Origin: Streptosporangium subroseum
GTDB taxonomy: Bacteria > Actinomycetota > Actinomycetes > Streptosporangiales > Streptosporangiaceae
DNA: 64,000 nucleotides
Reading direction: 5' to 3'
Assembly (NCBI RefSeq): GCF_900188345.1
Contig: NZ_FZOD01000017.1
Coordinates: forward strand, 62,001 to 126,000
Numbering within the stretch: the first letter of the stretch is position 1; each line of letters starts with the position of its first letter. The notes beneath the pieces were generated by a model that was not told the origin of the DNA, ran no database searches, and saw only the letters and a list, made by a program, of their open reading frames with translations. Below are positions 50,204-58,636 of this stretch, in pieces. The position numbers and the translations under genes are program-made.

Positions 50204-51406
50204 TCAGAGGATCACGGTCAGCGACGCCAGACGCCAGGTGCCCGGGTCGGGGACACGTCCCGTGGCCTGCGCGTCGGCGAGCGACAGATCGGGGAAGCGG
50301 CGCAGCAGCGCGGTGAGTGCGACCTCGGTCTGCGCCCGAGCCAGCGAGGCCCCGAGACAGAAGTGTGGTCCGTGAGCGTACCCGAGATGTCCCGATGGTC
50401 CAGCGACGCGGCCGATGTCGAATCGGTCGGGGTCGGCGAACGCGCGTGGATCGCGGTTGGCGGAGACGATGGAGGCGGTGACGGGCTCGCCTTTGAGGAT
50501 CGACACACCGAACATCTCGACGTCCTCCCGCGGCAGGCGGGGAATGGTCAGCAGCTGCGGCCCGGACCAGCGCGTCAGCTCCTCGACGGCGCGGGGCATG
50601 AGGCCGGCGTCCTCGCGCAGCGCGGCGAGCTGGCCGGGGTGGCGGAGCAGGGTCTCGACGGCGTTGGCGATGAGGTTCGTCGGCGTCTGCCCGGCGAGGA
50701 CCAGGTTCCAGACCAGGGTGACCATCTCGGTGTCGCCGAGCCGGCCCTCGTCGTCGGCCTGGGCGCGGATGAGGTCTGAGATCAGGTCGTCGCCGAGCTC
50801 GGCCCTCCGGCTCGCAACCGCGGCCTTGGCGCCCTCCATGATGCCGGGTATGGCGTCGGCGAACGCCTGGCCCCAGCCGGCCGCCACGGCGGCGCCGTAC
50901 TCCCGCCAGCGGGGGCGGTCGATCTCGGCGATGCCGACCAGCTCGCAGATCACCTCGATCGGCAGCGGTCGCGCGAAGTGCGCCAGAAGGTCCACCGAGC
51001 CGCCCTCGGCATGGTTCGGCAGGTCGTCGAGGAGGCTCTCGACGATCGGTTCGATCCGCGGCCGGAAATCGACGGCGCGGCGCGGGGTGAACGCGGGCGA
51101 GACCAGCCTGCGCAGCCGCGCGTGCTCCGGTCCTTCCATCTCCTGCATGGTCCGCATGTAGGCCAGGCAGTGCTCGGGGATGCCGGGGGGCCGCATGAAG
51201 CTGTCGGCGCCGAGCTCGAACCGCGGGTCGCTCAGCATCGCCCTGGCGTCCTCGTGCCGCGTCAGGACCCACATCGGGCGCATGCCGGGGGCCAGGAGCC
51301 GTGCCAGCGGCGAGAGCTCCCGGACGCGTCCGTAAGCGGAGGCGGGGTCGCGCAGCACCTCGGGGTCGGTCAGGTCGATCCCGGGAACGTCGCTCGCATC
51401 GGTCAT
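50204..51406 (-). CDS. Cytochrome P450
   Basis: A 400-residue bacterial class P450. The haem loop is YAHGPHFCLGASLAR (Cys about 348; the usual leading Phe is Tyr). ExxR is EELTR, and the I-helix reads LAGQTPTN, so the normal acid-alcohol pair is missing, as in P450s that rely on the substrate or another residue for proton delivery. Faces the TetR-fusion gene. No ferredoxin next to it; the one at 26,983 is a candidate partner. Confidence 0.94.
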   Translation of the reverse strand: MTDASDVPGIDLTDPEVLRDPASAYGRVRELSPLARLLAPGMRPMWVLTRHEDARAMLSDPRFELGADSFMRPPGIPEHCLAYMRTMQEMEGPEHARLRRLVSPAFTPRRAVDFRPRIEPIVESLLDDLPNHAEGGSVDLLAHFARPLPIEVICELVGIAEIDRPRWREYGAAVAAGWGQAFADAIPGIMEGAKAAVASRRAELGDDLISDLIRAQADDEGRLGDTEMVTLVWNLVLAGQTPTNLIANAVETLLRHPGQLAALREDAGLMPRAVEELTRWSGPQLLTIPRLPREDVEMFGVSILKGEPVTASIVSANRDPRAFADPDRFDIGRVAGPSGHLGYAHGPHFCLGASLARAQTEVALTALLRRFPDLSLADAQATGRVPDPGTWRLASLTVIL

Positions 51407-51425
51407 GGATGCTCCAGATTTTCAG

Positions 51426-51451
51426 ATGATGTAATCAGATGGTCTCATCAT
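51426..51451. promoter_or_regulatory. Inverted repeat between P450 and TetR genes
   Basis: ATGATG (51,426-51,431) and CATCAT (51,446-51,451) with a 14-bp gap in an AT-rich stretch between divergent genes. A plausible TetR operator, but arms are short. Confidence 0.4.
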
Positions 51452-51509
51452 ATGTATGGTCCCGGGTATCTTTGATCCCGACGATCGGGCAGCCGGAACG
51501 AAGAGGACG

Positions 51510-52625
51510 ATGGGTCGGTTCACCAGGGCGGAAATGCAGGAGCACAACCGTGCCAAGGTGCTGGCGGCGGCCAGGGACGAGTTCACCGAGCGCGGCTTCC
51601 GCGACGCCAAGATCGACGGCATCGCCGAGCGCGCCCGGCTCACCCGCGGCGCGGTCTACTCCAACTTCCCCGGCAAACGGGCCCTCTACTTCGCCGTTCT
51701 GGCCGACCTCGCCGAGCGTGACTCCGCGCCGCCGCACGCCGCGCCGCCGCACTCGGAGTCCGGTCGAACCGCCGGCGAGGCGCTCGGCGCGTTCGCCCGC
51801 GCCTGGGTCGCCCGGCTCCCTCTCGCCACCGAGGAGCAGCACAGCTCGGCCCGGCTCGGCATGGACCTGCTGTCCGAGGTCCTCGCCGACGAGCGGACCC
51901 GGTGGCCGTTCACGCAGCTGATGAAGCTCGACGCGATCCTGCTCGGACTGGCCCTGGAGCGGCTGCGCCCGCCCGGGGCGCCCGCCGGCCGCCTGGTGTC
52001 CGTGGCCGAGGTCGCGCTCACGACCCTGTACGGCGCAAGCCAGATGGCCGCCGCCGCGCCAGGTTTCGTCGATCCCTTCACCATCGTCAGTGCCTGCGAA
52101 CAGCTCGCGGACCTCGATCTGGGCGACGCGTGGCAGCCTCCGCACCTCGCCTACGTCCCGCGGGCGCGACCCGCCGACGAGTCGTGGTCCCCGCCTCCCG
52201 CCGTGGACGCCGTCCGCGGCGAACCCGCGCGGCTCGCGGACGACGGCGTGGTGGCGATCCTCGGGCTGCACCGGCTTGAGGCCGCCGAGGAGGCCGTACG
52301 GGCCGCGCCGCCCACGGCCACGGTCACCGTCGTCCTGGTCACCGGCGACCCCGGCGAGCTGGCGCCGCTGGCACGGCTGGCCATCGCCGAGCTCCGCGTC
52401 TGCCTGCGCCAGGCCTTCCCGCCGTCGGCGTGGCCGCGCCTGCAGGTGGTGTACGACGAGTCCGGCACCCTCGCCGCGGCGGCCGGCGTGCCCGCCGTCA
52501 GCGACGGGACCGAGGCCGCCGTCCGGGTCGAGGCGGGCCGGATCGTCGCCCGGGCCGACGGCCGCGGCGCGTGCCACGCGGCCGCGGCGGCCGGCGAGCC
52601 CGATCGGCCCGGTCAGGCCGGCTGA
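51510..52625 (+). CDS. TetR-family regulator with extra C-terminal thioredoxin-like domain
   Basis: 371 residues. Residues 8-60 are a TetR HTH (RAKVLAAARDEFTERGF, GAVYSNFPGKRALYF), followed by the usual ligand domain to about residue 200. A further 165 residues remain: VTVVLVTGDPGELAPLAR, then LQVVYDESGTLAAAAGV and VRVEAGRIVARADGRGAC. These resemble the strand-helix-strand order of peroxiredoxin/thioredoxin folds, without a CxxC pair. ATG at 51,510 has AGAGGAC upstream. Likely controls the divergent P450. The fused domain may sense a metabolite or redox state. Confidence 0.85.
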   Translation: MGRFTRAEMQEHNRAKVLAAARDEFTERGFRDAKIDGIAERARLTRGAVYSNFPGKRALYFAVLADLAERDSAPPHAAPPHSESGRTAGEALGAFARAWVARLPLATEEQHSSARLGMDLLSEVLADERTRWPFTQLMKLDAILLGLALERLRPPGAPAGRLVSVAEVALTTLYGASQMAAAAPGFVDPFTIVSACEQLADLDLGDAWQPPHLAYVPRARPADESWSPPPAVDAVRGEPARLADDGVVAILGLHRLEAAEEAVRAAPPTATVTVVLVTGDPGELAPLARLAIAELRVCLRQAFPPSAWPRLQVVYDESGTLAAAAGVPAVSDGTEAAVRVEAGRIVARADGRGACHAAAAAGEPDRPGQAG

Positions 52626-52720
52626 GCCCGGCGAGCCCGGTCAGCCCGGTGAGCCTGATCAGGCGGGTGGGCGCGGCCCGGTCAGGCCCGGACCCGATCG
52701 GTGAGACACCGCGGGCAACC

Positions 52721-52752
52721 GGAGCGGGGATCCCGGCAGGGACCCCCGCTCC
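52721..52752. terminator. Bidirectional hairpin terminator
   Basis: GGAGCGGGGATCCC pairs with GGGACCCCCGCTCC (one mismatch), 4-nt loop, between the convergent TetR-fusion gene and the MacB-like permease. Confidence 0.75.
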
Positions 52753-52760
52753 GCCGTTGA

Positions 52761-53972
52761 TCAGGTCGTCGACAGCGCCTCGGTGGGCGGCAGGCGGGCG
52801 GCGCGCATCGCCGGGTACAGCCCGGCGACCGTGCCGATGACCAGCGTCGCGCCGACCGCACCGCCGAACGCCCAGGACGGCACCACCGCGGGCCAGTCCT
52901 TGGACGTCGCGTAGCCGAAGGTCGCCAGCGCGCCGAGCACGGCCCCGGCCGCGCCGCCGAGCATCGACAGCAGCAGCGACTCGGCGAGGAACTGGGTGCG
53001 CACCTGCCCGCGGGTCGCGCCGAGCGAACGGCGCAGGCCGATCTCCTTTCGCCGTTCGAGTACGGAGATCACCATCGTGTTGGCCACGCCGACCCCGCCG
53101 ACCAGCAGCGCCACCGCGCCCAGGCCGAGCATGAGGTTGGTGAACGCGCCGGCGGCCGCCGCCTTGGCGACCAGTGCGTCCGAGGGCTGGCTGACGTTCA
53201 CCTCCTCGGGATTCTCCGGGTTGACCGTACGCGGCAGCACGTCGCGCACCGCCTCGACGGCCGTGTCCGCGGACCGCTCGTAGATCGTGGTCGGGTGCCC
53301 GTCGAAGCCCAGGTAGCGGGCGGCGGCCTCGAACCCGATCAGCGCCGAGCGCTCGATCTCGGGCGCCAGGGGCAGCGCGCCGAGCGTGCCGACCACGGTG
53401 AACCACCGGCCGCCGATCCACACCTGGACACCAGGCCCGGTGACGCCGAGCCGCTCGGCGGCCACCGAGCCGAGCACGACCGCCGGGTAGCGCCCGGTCG
53501 CCGCGTTGAGCCACGTCCCCGAGCGCATCTCACCCTCCAGCGTGGTGAGCAGCTCGCCGTCGGCGGCCCGTACGGCGATGCCCCCGGTCACGTTCTCGGA
53601 GATCAGGCCGGTACGCCGGACCGTGGCGTCCACGCTCCCGGTCGCGGCCGCGGTGGTGACCGGCGCGATCCTGCGCACCATGTCCAGGGAGCCGGTCGGC
53701 AACCGGGTCTCGCCGCCGAACAGGGTCTGCCCCGCCTCGACGGTCAACAGGTTCGTGCCGAGCCGGTCGAGCTGTCGCAGCAGGTCCTCCCTGGAGGAGG
53801 AGGAGATGCCGATCACTCCGACCATGGTGGCGATGCCGATCGCGATGCCCAGCGCCGACAGGAACACCCGGGCCGGCCGGGCGCGCAGCCCGGCCGCGCC
53901 GACCCTGAGCACGTCGCGCCCGCGCAGCCGCGACGGCGACAGCCGCTCGCGCACCTCGCTCGCCTCGCTCAT
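52761..53972 (-). CDS. MacB/FtsX-type ABC permease
   Basis: 403 residues with the four-TM MacB layout: TM1 after ARPARVFLSALGIAIGIATM, a large extracellular MacB core domain (about residues 60-265), then TM2-4 with GGVGVANTMVISVLERRKEIGLRRSLGA as the cytoplasmic signature. Probably exports a peptide, antibiotic or lipid by mechanotransmission. ATG overlaps the ATPase stop. Confidence 0.92.
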   Translation of the reverse strand: MSEASEVRERLSPSRLRGRDVLRVGAAGLRARPARVFLSALGIAIGIATMVGVIGISSSSREDLLRQLDRLGTNLLTVEAGQTLFGGETRLPTGSLDMVRRIAPVTTAAATGSVDATVRRTGLISENVTGGIAVRAADGELLTTLEGEMRSGTWLNAATGRYPAVVLGSVAAERLGVTGPGVQVWIGGRWFTVVGTLGALPLAPEIERSALIGFEAAARYLGFDGHPTTIYERSADTAVEAVRDVLPRTVNPENPEEVNVSQPSDALVAKAAAAGAFTNLMLGLGAVALLVGGVGVANTMVISVLERRKEIGLRRSLGATRGQVRTQFLAESLLLSMLGGAAGAVLGALATFGYATSKDWPAVVPSWAFGGAVGATLVIGTVAGLYPAMRAARLPPTEALSTT

Positions 53973-54730
53973 CGAGTGACCTCCCCGGCATCTTCCACGT
54001 GGTCGTCGGCGACGATGAGACCGTCCCCGACACCGGCTCCCGAAGGTGTCCTGCGCGGCCGGGGAGTGCCGTCGGCGACGATCAGGCCGTCCCTGACCCG
54101 TACGCGGCGCGGCGCCCACCCGGCGACCTCGTTGTCGTGCGTGATCACGGCGATCGTGGTGCCCGAGGCGTGCAGGCCGCTCAGCACGTCGAGCACCTCG
54201 GCGCCGGCCGCGGTGTCGAGATTGCCTGTGGGTTCGTCGGCCAGCAGCAGGGGCGGCTCGCCGACCACCGCCCTGGCCACCGCGACCCGCTGCTGCTCAC
54301 CACCGGAGAGCCGGCCAGGCCGGTGCCCGAGCCGGTGCCCGAGCCCGACCCGCTCCAGCGCGGCGGCGGCCCGCTCGCGCCGCTCGCGCAGGCCGGGGCC
54401 GCTGTAGAGCAGGCCGTCGGCGACGTTGTCCAGGGCGCTCACCCCGGCGGCCAGGTGGAACTGCTGGAAGACGAAGCCCAGGTGACGCGAGCGCAGCGCG
54501 GACAGCTCACGGTCGGAGAGCCTGCCGACGTCGTGGCCGGCGATCCTGATCGTGCCGGCCGTGGGCCGGTCGAGGGTGCCGATCATGTGCAGCAGGGTCG
54601 ACTTGCCGGAGCCGGACGGGCCGACGATCGCGATCAGCTCGCCGGCGCGGATCTCCAGGTCCACACCGCGCAGTGCCGCCACCTCGCCGGCGTACACCTT
54701 GGTCACCCCGGCGAGCTCAACGACGTTCAC
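53969..54730 (-). CDS. ABC ATP-binding protein, MacB/LolD type
   Basis: 253 residues: Walker A GPSGSGKSTLLH, signature LSGGEQQRVAVARA, Walker B LLLADEPTGNLD, H-loop ITHDNE. GTG start overlaps the adaptor stop (GTGA). The C-terminal 35 residues contain a repeated DGLIVAD phrase, apparently a small duplication. Confidence 0.93.
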   Translation of the reverse strand: MNVVELAGVTKVYAGEVAALRGVDLEIRAGELIAIVGPSGSGKSTLLHMIGTLDRPTAGTIRIAGHDVGRLSDRELSALRSRHLGFVFQQFHLAAGVSALDNVADGLLYSGPGLRERRERAAAALERVGLGHRLGHRPGRLSGGEQQRVAVARAVVGEPPLLLADEPTGNLDTAAGAEVLDVLSGLHASGTTIAVITHDNEVAGWAPRRVRVRDGLIVADGTPRPRRTPSGAGVGDGLIVADDHVEDAGEVTR

Positions 54731-55797
54731 GACTTCGGCACCCCGACCTTCATGCCCTCGGACAGTCCCTCGCCCTCGATCTCGACGCTGCCGCCGCCGT
54801 ACGCGCCGGTCTCCACCGGCACCAGCCGGGTCGCCGAGCCCTCCACGACCTCGACGGCGAAGCCGCCCTCGCGCAGGGCGAGCAGTGCCTCGACCGGCAC
54901 CCCGAGCACGTTCTTCACTCGCTCGCTCTCCATCCTCACCGTCACCGGCGCCTGGTCCAGCTTCCCGGTGGAGCCCTTGCCGAGGGTGATCTCGACGTCG
55001 ATCGTCGAGGACCCGTCGTCGCCCTGCTCGCCGCCCGCGGCGGCCTGGGCGACCGACCCGACGAAGGTGACCTTCCCCTTGATCTCGCGCCCGCCGGGCA
55101 GCTCCACGGTCACCCCGGCGCCCTTGCGGGCCATCTCCTGGTCCTCGGTGTCCAGGTCCACCTGGACGACCCTGCGGGTACCGGTCAGGGTGAGGACCGG
55201 CGTGCCCGGACGCACCTTGTCGCCGACCTCCACCGTCGCGGCGGCCACGCGTACCGGGCCGTCCAGGAAGACCACCTGGGTGGCGTCGACGCCACCGGTC
55301 TCGGGCAGGCCGTGGTCCTCCTGCCACTCCTCGACCGCCGCGTGCGTGGCGTAGGTGAACTCCTCGTCCACCGTCATGTCATCGCCGTAGCCGAGCGCCC
55401 TGAGGTTGCGTTCGAGTTGCTCGACATCCGGCCCGTCGTCCACGCCGAGCCGCAGCGGGCGGTACAGCGGCACCCTGCCGTACATCAGAACCAGCGGTCT
55501 GCGGTCCACCTTCAGCAGCGAGCGACCCCGCCGGACCACGCCGCCCTCGGCCGGCACCGAGGTCACCGTGCCGCTCACCTCCGCGGAGATCTTGTGCTCT
55601 CCCGAGTACGTCAGCCGCCCTCCCACCGACTTGGTGTCCACCAGGTCGCCCCGGGTGATCTCCGTCACCGACGGCACGGGGGGCGCGGTCGCCCCGGCCG
55701 CGCCCCCGGAATCATCGAGGCTCGCCGTCGCGACGGCCGCGCCGCCGAGCACCACGGCCACGGCGGCCCCGGTCAGCGCGGCTCCCTTGCGTCTCAT
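54727..55797 (-). CDS. HlyD/MacA-like adaptor with peptidoglycan-binding domain
   Basis: 356 residues. N-terminal membrane anchor (residues 5-26), a lipoyl-like barrel split by a peptidoglycan-binding domain (about residues 110-165, DVEQLERNLRALGYGD and AVEEWQEDHGLPETG), then beta-barrel strands. This is the actinomycete form of the efflux adaptor; it ties the MacB complex to the cell wall. First gene of the exporter operon. Confidence 0.9.
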   Translation of the reverse strand: MRRKGAALTGAAVAVVLGGAAVATASLDDSGGAAGATAPPVPSVTEITRGDLVDTKSVGGRLTYSGEHKISAEVSGTVTSVPAEGGVVRRGRSLLKVDRRPLVLMYGRVPLYRPLRLGVDDGPDVEQLERNLRALGYGDDMTVDEEFTYATHAAVEEWQEDHGLPETGGVDATQVVFLDGPVRVAAATVEVGDKVRPGTPVLTLTGTRRVVQVDLDTEDQEMARKGAGVTVELPGGREIKGKVTFVGSVAQAAAGGEQGDDGSSTIDVEITLGKGSTGKLDQAPVTVRMESERVKNVLGVPVEALLALREGGFAVEVVEGSATRLVPVETGAYGGGSVEIEGEGLSEGMKVGVPKS

Positions 55798-55882
55798 CTC
55801 TCGCCCCCACCTCCTGCGGATCTCGTCATATGCCTGTCACCTCCGCGCCGGCAGGACGTACGCCCGGCGGCACGGTCCGATT

Positions 55883-55913
55883 TCTACGGAGGCCGGCGTT
55901 AGCGCCTCGTAAG
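55883..55913 (-). promoter_or_regulatory. Response-regulator box upstream of the exporter operon
   Basis: On the minus strand: CTTAC-GAGGCG-CTAAC followed 5 bp later by CCTCCGTAGA. The direct repeat has an 11-bp period, as OmpR-family regulators prefer. It lies 86 bp upstream of the adaptor start. The same sequence with identical spacing recurs before the lipoprotein gene. Confidence 0.7.
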
Positions 55914-55923
55914 CGGGAACCGG

Positions 55924-55939
55924 CTTACCGCGCCCTAAC
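55924..55939 (+). promoter_or_regulatory. Response-regulator box upstream of its own gene
   Basis: CTTAC-CGCGCC-CTAAC on the plus strand, 36 bp before the response regulator start. Suggests autoregulation. Confidence 0.65.
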
Positions 55940-55975
55940 ACGGGATGGTTCACGCTGGTCCGCGGAGGTGCAGGC

Positions 55976-56629
55976 ATGCGCGTGCTGGTTGTCGAGGACG
56001 AGAACGAGATGGCCGATGCCATCGCCCATTGCCTGCGGCGGCGAGCCATCGCGGTGGACGTCGTCTATGACGGCGCGGAGGCCATGGATCGGCTGGGCTA
56101 CGTCGACTACGACGTGGTGGTGCTCGACCGCGACCTGCCGGAACTGCACGGCGACGAGGTGTGCAGGCGGCTGGTCGCGATGGGCGGCGGCGGCAGGATT
56201 CTGATGCTGACCGCGATGGGCGGGGTGGCCGAGCGGGTGGACGGGCTCGGGCTGGGCGCCGACGACTACCTGCCCAAGCCTTTCGCGATCACTGAGCTGG
56301 TGGCCAGGGTGCGCACGCTGGCCCGGCGTACGGTGCCGGCCCGGCCGATCGTGCTGGAACGCGCGGGCGTGCGGCTGGACCCGGCGGGACGGACCGTGAC
56401 CAGGGACGGCAGGCGCGTCACACTGACCCGCAAGGAGTTCGCGCTGCTGGGGGTGCTGCTGCGGGCCGGCGGCGAGGTGGTGCGCACCCGCGACCTGCTC
56501 GCCGAGGCGTGGGACGAGTACTACGAGTCGGGGACGGGGGCGCTGCGGGTGGCGATGGCGACGCTGCGCAGGAAGCTCGGCGATCCGCCGGTCATCGAGA
56601 CCGTTCCCCGGCGGGGGTACCGGCTGTGA
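55976..56629 (+). CDS. OmpR-family response regulator
   Basis: 217 residues: receiver with LVVEDENE, phosphoacceptor in VVLDRDLPE (about Asp 51), MLTAMG and LPKPF; winged helix from about residue 125 (KEFALLGVLLRAGG). Divergent from the exporter operon and followed by its kinase. The three CTTAC-N6-CTAAC boxes nearby are its probable sites. Confidence 0.94.
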   Translation: MRVLVVEDENEMADAIAHCLRRRAIAVDVVYDGAEAMDRLGYVDYDVVVLDRDLPELHGDEVCRRLVAMGGGGRILMLTAMGGVAERVDGLGLGADDYLPKPFAITELVARVRTLARRTVPARPIVLERAGVRLDPAGRTVTRDGRRVTLTRKEFALLGVLLRAGGEVVRTRDLLAEAWDEYYESGTGALRVAMATLRRKLGDPPVIETVPRRGYRL

Positions 56630-57978
56630 CCGGCCACGACGCGCCGCCCCCGTTCCCGGCCGGCTCTGACGCGCCGCTCGCGTTTCCCGTCGGCTCCGAC
56701 GCGCCGCGCCCGTTCCCGACCGGCGCCGGCGTGCCGCGCCGGTTCCCCGCCGGCCGCCTCGGGGCGCGGTTGCGCGAGCGGCGTGGGTTCGGGCTGCGGG
56801 CACGGCTCACCATGCTCTACGGCGGCCTGTTCTTCGGCGCGGGTGCGCTGCTGCTCTGGGTGACGTACGCGCTGACGGCGCGGGCCATGGAGCAGCGGAT
56901 CGTCGCCCGGCTGTCCGCTTCCCAGCCCATCGGCCGGGAGCCGATGCCGCGGCAGAACCAGATGTTCGTCTACGTGGCCGACAAGCTGGCCCAGCAGGTG
57001 GAGACGGGCACGGCCGATGTGCTGGCCGAGCTGATGCGCAACTCGGCGATCGGGCTCGTGGTGATCGGCGTGCTGGCGACCCTGTTCGGCTGGATCATGA
57101 CGGACCGGGCGCTGCGCCCGCTGCAGCGGGTGACCAGGACCGCCGAGCGGCTGTCGGAGAGCACCCTGCACGAGCGCATCGCGCTGGAGGGGCCGTCCGA
57201 CCACGTCAAGCGGCTGGCCGACACCTTCGACGCCATGCTCGACCGGCTCCAGCGGGCCTTCGACACCCAGCGCCGGTTCGTCACCAACGCCTCGCACGAG
57301 CTACGCACGCCGATCGCCGTCAACCGGACGCTGATCGAGGTGGCGCTGGAGGAGCCGGACGCCTCGGACGACCTGCACTCGCTCGGCCGGGCGCTGCTCG
57401 GCGTCAACGCGCGGCACGAGCGGCTCATCGAGGGGCTGCTGCTGCTGGCCCGCTCGGAGAACGAGCTGGTCACGCGCAGGCCGGTGGACATGGAGCACGT
57501 CGCGGAGTCGGTGCTGGAGCAGCTCGACGCCAAGGCGGAGCGGCGCGACATCACGCTGCGGGCGGAGCTGTCGCCCGCGTCCGCCTCCGGTGACGCGCTG
57601 CTGCTCGAGCGCTGCGTGTTCAACCTGGTCGAGAACGCCATCAAGTACAACACCAGGGGCGGGCACGTCGAGGTACGGCTGGCGGCGGGGGAGGAGCTCA
57701 CGCTCGTCGTGGAGAACACCGGTCCGCTCATCCCCGCGCACGAGGCCGGCGACCTGTTCGAGCCGTTCCGCCGCCTGCACGACCGGGTCGGTTCGGCCCA
57801 GGGCGCCGGCCTGGGCCTGTCGATCGTCCGGGCCATCGCGGTGGTGCACGGCGGCACCGTGACCGCCGTGCCGCGGGCCGGCGGCGGCCTGTCGGTCACG
57901 GTGCGACTGCCGCGGGCCCGCGACGCCGGCGCTCAGCCGGTGGGTCCTGCCGAGGTGGCCGGCCGCCCCGGCAGGTGA
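56626..57978 (+). CDS. Sensor histidine kinase
   Basis: 450 residues. A Pro-rich N-terminal cytosolic tail built of ten-residue repeats (residues 5-44), TM1 about 62-85, extracellular loop of about 60 residues, TM2 about 143-163, HAMP, H-box NASHELRTPIAVNR, N-box LVENAIKYN and G-box GAGLGLSIV. GTG overlaps the regulator stop (GTGA). Its last 46 bp overlap the convergent lipoprotein gene. Confidence 0.93.
   Translation: MTGHDAPPPFPAGSDAPLAFPVGSDAPRPFPTGAGVPRRFPAGRLGARLRERRGFGLRARLTMLYGGLFFGAGALLLWVTYALTARAMEQRIVARLSASQPIGREPMPRQNQMFVYVADKLAQQVETGTADVLAELMRNSAIGLVVIGVLATLFGWIMTDRALRPLQRVTRTAERLSESTLHERIALEGPSDHVKRLADTFDAMLDRLQRAFDTQRRFVTNASHELRTPIAVNRTLIEVALEEPDASDDLHSLGRALLGVNARHERLIEGLLLLARSENELVTRRPVDMEHVAESVLEQLDAKAERRDITLRAELSPASASGDALLLERCVFNLVENAIKYNTRGGHVEVRLAAGEELTLVVENTGPLIPAHEAGDLFEPFRRLHDRVGSAQGAGLGLSIVRAIAVVHGGTVTAVPRAGGGLSVTVRLPRARDAGAQPVGPAEVAGRPGR
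56638..56757 (+). repeat. 30-bp tandem repeat coding DAPxxFPxGS units
   Basis: Four 30-bp copies at 56,638, 56,668, 56,698 and 56,728, encoding variants of DAPPPFPAGS. In frame, at the kinase N-terminus. Confidence 0.85.
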
Positions 57979-58457
57979 TCCTCGCAGGCCTTCTGCGCCT
58001 TCTCCATGGCCGCGTCGTTGCCGCCCTCGGGGCGCCGCATCCTGACGGTGCCGCCCGCGATCTCGGGGTCGGGCATGTCGACGCCGTTCTCGCGCATGCA
58101 CTTCACGAACGCGAGAAGCCGGTCCTGGTCTTTGGGGTCGATGCGTCTTTTCCCTTCTCCACCCCCCATGTACTTGCCGCAGGCCTTCTGCGCCTTCTCC
58201 ACGGCGCCCTTGCCCTTGCCCCTGGCGTCGATCCTGACCGGGCCGCCCGGTTCGGGATCGGCCATCTCGATCCCGTTCTCGCGCATGCACTGGGCGAATT
58301 TGAGCGGGTCGGGTGACGTCGAGGGTGAGGCCTCGGGCGAGGCCCCGCCGGTCTTGGCCACCGAGGCGACGCCGACCTCGGCGGGAGCCCCGCCACACCC
58401 GGCCAGGGCCAGGATCGGAAACACCCCGAGGAGCAGTGCCGTACGCCGGAAAGTCAT
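57933..58457 (-). CDS. Lipoprotein with duplicated CMRENG domain
   Basis: 174 residues with lipobox LAGC (Cys 21). Two tandem copies of a 45-residue unit: FAQCMRENGIEMADPEPGG to KAQKACGKYM, and FVKCMRENGVDMPDPEIAG to KAQKACEDHL. Each has two Cys, likely a disulphide. The 3' end overlaps the kinase gene on the other strand. A regulator box identical in layout to that of the exporter lies 54 bp upstream, so it is probably an exported partner of the MacB-like system. Confidence 0.85.
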   Translation of the reverse strand: MTFRRTALLLGVFPILALAGCGGAPAEVGVASVAKTGGASPEASPSTSPDPLKFAQCMRENGIEMADPEPGGPVRIDARGKGKGAVEKAQKACGKYMGGGEGKRRIDPKDQDRLLAFVKCMRENGVDMPDPEIAGGTVRMRRPEGGNDAAMEKAQKACEDHLPGRPATSAGPTG

Positions 58458-58510
58458 GTGAACGCACCTCCACCCCCGCGAGGTCGGGCGCCTCGCGGTG
58501 TGCGTCCATG

Positions 58511-58541
58511 TCTACGGAGGTGGAGGTTAGCGACATGTAAG
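58511..58541 (-). promoter_or_regulatory. Response-regulator box upstream of the lipoprotein
   Basis: Minus strand: CTTAC-ATGTCG-CTAAC, 5 bp, CCTCCGTAGA, matching the exporter box at 55,883-55,913 in both sequence and spacing while the spacers differ. Confidence 0.7.
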
Positions 58542-58581
58542 TCCTTGAACCGCGATAGGCCGAGGCGCAACATAGGTTGTA

Positions 58582-58612
58582 TATCTAACTAGCTTGCTTT
58601 ACCGTCTAGATA
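58582..58612. promoter_or_regulatory. Candidate PadR operator upstream of the CPBP gene
   Basis: TATCTA (58,582-58,587) and TAGATA (58,607-58,612) frame an AT-rich segment before the CPBP-PadR operon. Position suits autoregulation by PadR, but the arms are short. Confidence 0.35.
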
Positions 58613-58636
58613 GCACAGCACCTAAGGAGTCGCCCG

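Noticed and set aside
48843..51272. 809-residue ClpX fusion protein
   Set aside because: The N-terminal 378 residues are the shadow of the P450 gene on the same strand in another frame; ClpX starts at the GTG at 50,138.
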